Shown one piece after another: positions 62,150-64,000 of a stretch of DNA of 64,000 nucleotides. The position numbers were made by a program, and so were the translations under genes. The notes below the pieces were generated by a model. That model worked only from the letters and a program-made list of their open reading frames with translations. It searched no databases and was not told the DNA's origin. This stretch comes from Cliona cf. orientalis (Eukaryota > Porifera > Demospongiae > Clionaida > Clionaidae), in contig OZ005692.1 of assembly GCA_963930775.1 (NCBI GenBank), positions 8,790,135 through 8,854,134 on the forward strand. Reading direction: 5' to 3'. How positions within the stretch are numbered: position 1 is the first letter of the stretch; every line of letters begins with the position of its first letter.

Positions 62150-63721
62150 GCTAGCCACACCGCGATCGGATCCTAGCTTATTCAACCTCGTAGAGCTAGA
62201 GATAATTTTTAGATCACACGTAGTCTATGCATTGTTTTATATAGGGGATAGTACAGGAAGAAAAACATTGCATCAGAGAAGTTAACGCCCACGGGAATTG
62301 CATCACTCCATACTTCCTCAAAGACAGAGCAACATGCAAAATTAATTTGTAAGTGAGCAGTAATTAACGCTCGGCGCATGCGCACGAGCGTTACAGTACT
62401 CAGTTTGTCTGTCTGTTACCACTCTACGGCGTGCGTAAGGTATTTATGAATAACATTGAACGTACCAGCCAATTTTGCGCCGAACTCCAAAGGTTTTCAA
62501 CTAAGGGATTTCGTTAAAAAGCTTTCTCTCACGAGTTATAGCTTATTCTTCGTTTTAGCATACCAAAGTCAGCCATTTTTCAGTTCCCAGTGTCGTAAAC
62601 TATAGCTAAGTCCACTTCGTATACTACTTGTATAGCCCTAGCGCATGTGCGTTAGTCTATTAATAGCACTAGGTTAAATTTAGCTCCATTTGCCAAGAGC
62701 TTACGTAACCAAGTCTGTAGTGTGGTTTGTATGCGTAAACAGCTAGCTATAAGCTACATGTAGCTACAACCACTGCTGTAAACCAGGTCTGTAGTGTGGA
62801 TGTGGTTGGTTTGATATGTATGTGTGCACACAGCCAGCTGGCTGCAGCCACAGCCACTGCTTGCTGCACTCCTGATTGGGAACACCAAAGACTTACAAGC
62901 CCTTGGGAAAACCTTGTTGCTTTGCAGAATACATGCATGCTTTCTCATTGGACAATCACTTCACATGACAAGGGAATATAAGCGCCAGACACTTAATTCA
63001 AACTAAAACTTTTCACAATGTATGCAGGGTGATGGTTCCAAATAAACAATTGAATAATTTTCCTAGGGTACCTCCTATTATGTTTGTATATGGAAACCAT
63101 GCACCAGATCATGGAGATGCTCTACCGCCGAGCGTTTGGCACCAATGGTGTTCATTAATTTATGAGCCATACCAGAATTAAGCTCTGGATTGAAACCTGC
63201 ATGAGACTGTACATGTACATGACTGCATATGGCTGATGTCAGATGGGAGAAGTATGACTATAGTTTCTATACTGGTGCAAGGGGGATGGCTGGTTAATAA
63301 TGGTGGACGTCTCCTATACTATATGTTGCATGAAAGAACTAGTGAAGGCAGTGGCTAGCCGCCCTAGTCTCGCGTGCCACCCCCCCCCCCCCCCAGATCA
63401 CACCCACATATATTATAACCAAGACTTGGTGTTATACATTTTTATGCACACGGATAGATATAGAGTTGTTTTCTAATTGGCATTTTAATTATATAAATTC
63501 TCTATTAAATTGCAAATATCAGAGCAATTAATTGCACTCATAGTATTTGTAGAAACATAATAAAGAAGTTAAAACCTTCATGCACTATGATAATAATATT
63601 ATAATAAATAGAAGAAAACTAGATCTTTCACATTTCATCCGTTATTGGAAAATGAATATTAAATTTTATTCCCTAAGGTCCCTTTTCTCAGAGTAGGTCA
63701 CATAATAATAATATAGTTATT
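62150..63721. other. Spacer between copies G and H
   Basis: No gene is supported. 62365-62405 has AACGCTCGGCGCATGCGCACGAGCGTTAC, a short inverted repeat around an NRF1-like centre, about 220 bases upstream of the start of G. It may be promoter or the edge of an element (GTCTGTCTGTTACC follows). A C-run lies at 63379-63394. Confidence 0.5.
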
Positions 63722-64000
63722 CTACATGAACTGCTGCAGTACGTCATGAACTTCATGACTCGCCTCATTAGAATGCAACGTTTTTGGCTGGTTCCACGAA
63801 CAACAGTCTCCACCGGACTCTGGAATGGCAGAATATGCCGCAAAGTTTGTGGCAATAAGCCGTTAGTATACGTAGCAGACTCCATACTCTTGTTCCAATC
63901 ACAGTCTGAAATCATAGCATCATTGGCATAGAGCCCGAGATTAAACTTGCCATCCATAATGTCCGTATCGCCTAACGCTTGCTGAATGATGGGATCACAG
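63722..64000 (-). pseudogene. AHR-like copy H, tail end only, with frameshift; continues past the window
   Basis: The minus strand starts at the edge with DPIIQQALGDTDIMDGKFNL, matching copy G's IMQQVLGDTDIMDGDLNLG, and continues SDCDWNKSMESAT. Near 63850, where G has CCAAAATGTCATACAAACTTT, H reads CCACAAACTTT. This is a loss of about 10 bases that moves the frame. The text matching G (AYSAIPESGG, EASHEVHDVLQQFM, stop at 63722-63724) then stands in another frame. Either H is a pseudogene or it has a new tail end. The remainder of the gene lies outside the window, so its overall state cannot be judged. Confidence 0.7.

Overview
This window looks like nuclear DNA of an early-branching animal, most likely a demosponge. 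The evidence is a set of metazoan-type bHLH-PAS genes with short GT-AG introns, AT-rich spacers, many small inverted-repeat elements, and abundant CT/GA and ACATGT repeats. The lineage is inferred from gene content and compactness. No sequence search was possible.

The main content is a head-to-tail array of bHLH-PAS transcription factor genes, all on the minus strand. I call them A to H from left to right: A 8669-14197, B 18277-22433, C 22853-27508, D 27829-33443, E 35479-41538, F 46285-52485, G 55638-62149, and H from 63722 past the right edge. The seven complete copies share one nine-exon plan with the same junction phases: a tiny first exon with the start codon, one bHLH exon, a short linker exon, three exons for PAS-A, two for PAS-B, and one very long last exon coding a Ser/Thr/Pro-rich tail. 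For A and C to G I joined the exons by hand and the frame closes exactly (801, 893, 887, 728, 708 and 847 residues). By eye the closest family is the aryl hydrocarbon receptor (AHR): LAS in helix 1, a KLSVLRL-type helix 2, and the SILEI entry to PAS-B. The copies form adjacent close pairs A/B, C/D, E/F and G/H. Most tails end in a conserved [13 protein letters not shown] motif.

Several copies are damaged or altered at the tail. B has an in-frame stop just after PAS-B and a 13-base insertion further on. E and F keep the end motif in DNA but out of frame, and F has a further 4-base insertion. H has a deletion of about 10 bases. Two broken tail fragments lie between pair members: a C/D-type fragment between A and B (14578-15106) and a G/H-type fragment between E and F (45708-45836). 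This suggests growth by block duplication followed by loss.

Other genes: 1-419 holds two exons of an unrecognised minus-strand gene cut by the window edge. At 6322-7242 lies an intronless minus-strand reading frame of 306 residues with a PIN-nuclease-like acidic signature. Its upstream DNA copies the region found upstream of the array genes. At 15550-16467 on the plus strand are the membrane helix and tyrosine-rich cytoplasmic tail of a receptor, without its ectodomain exons and with a one-base frame break.

The remaining DNA is spacer and intron with small repeats: MITE-like elements with TA, TAA or 9-base target duplications, a tRNA-derived insertion, a minisatellite and microsatellites. 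The E and F units (about 34.98-45.1 kb and 45.2-55.5 kb) are a roughly 10-kb tandem duplication, and their introns differ by presence or absence of such elements.
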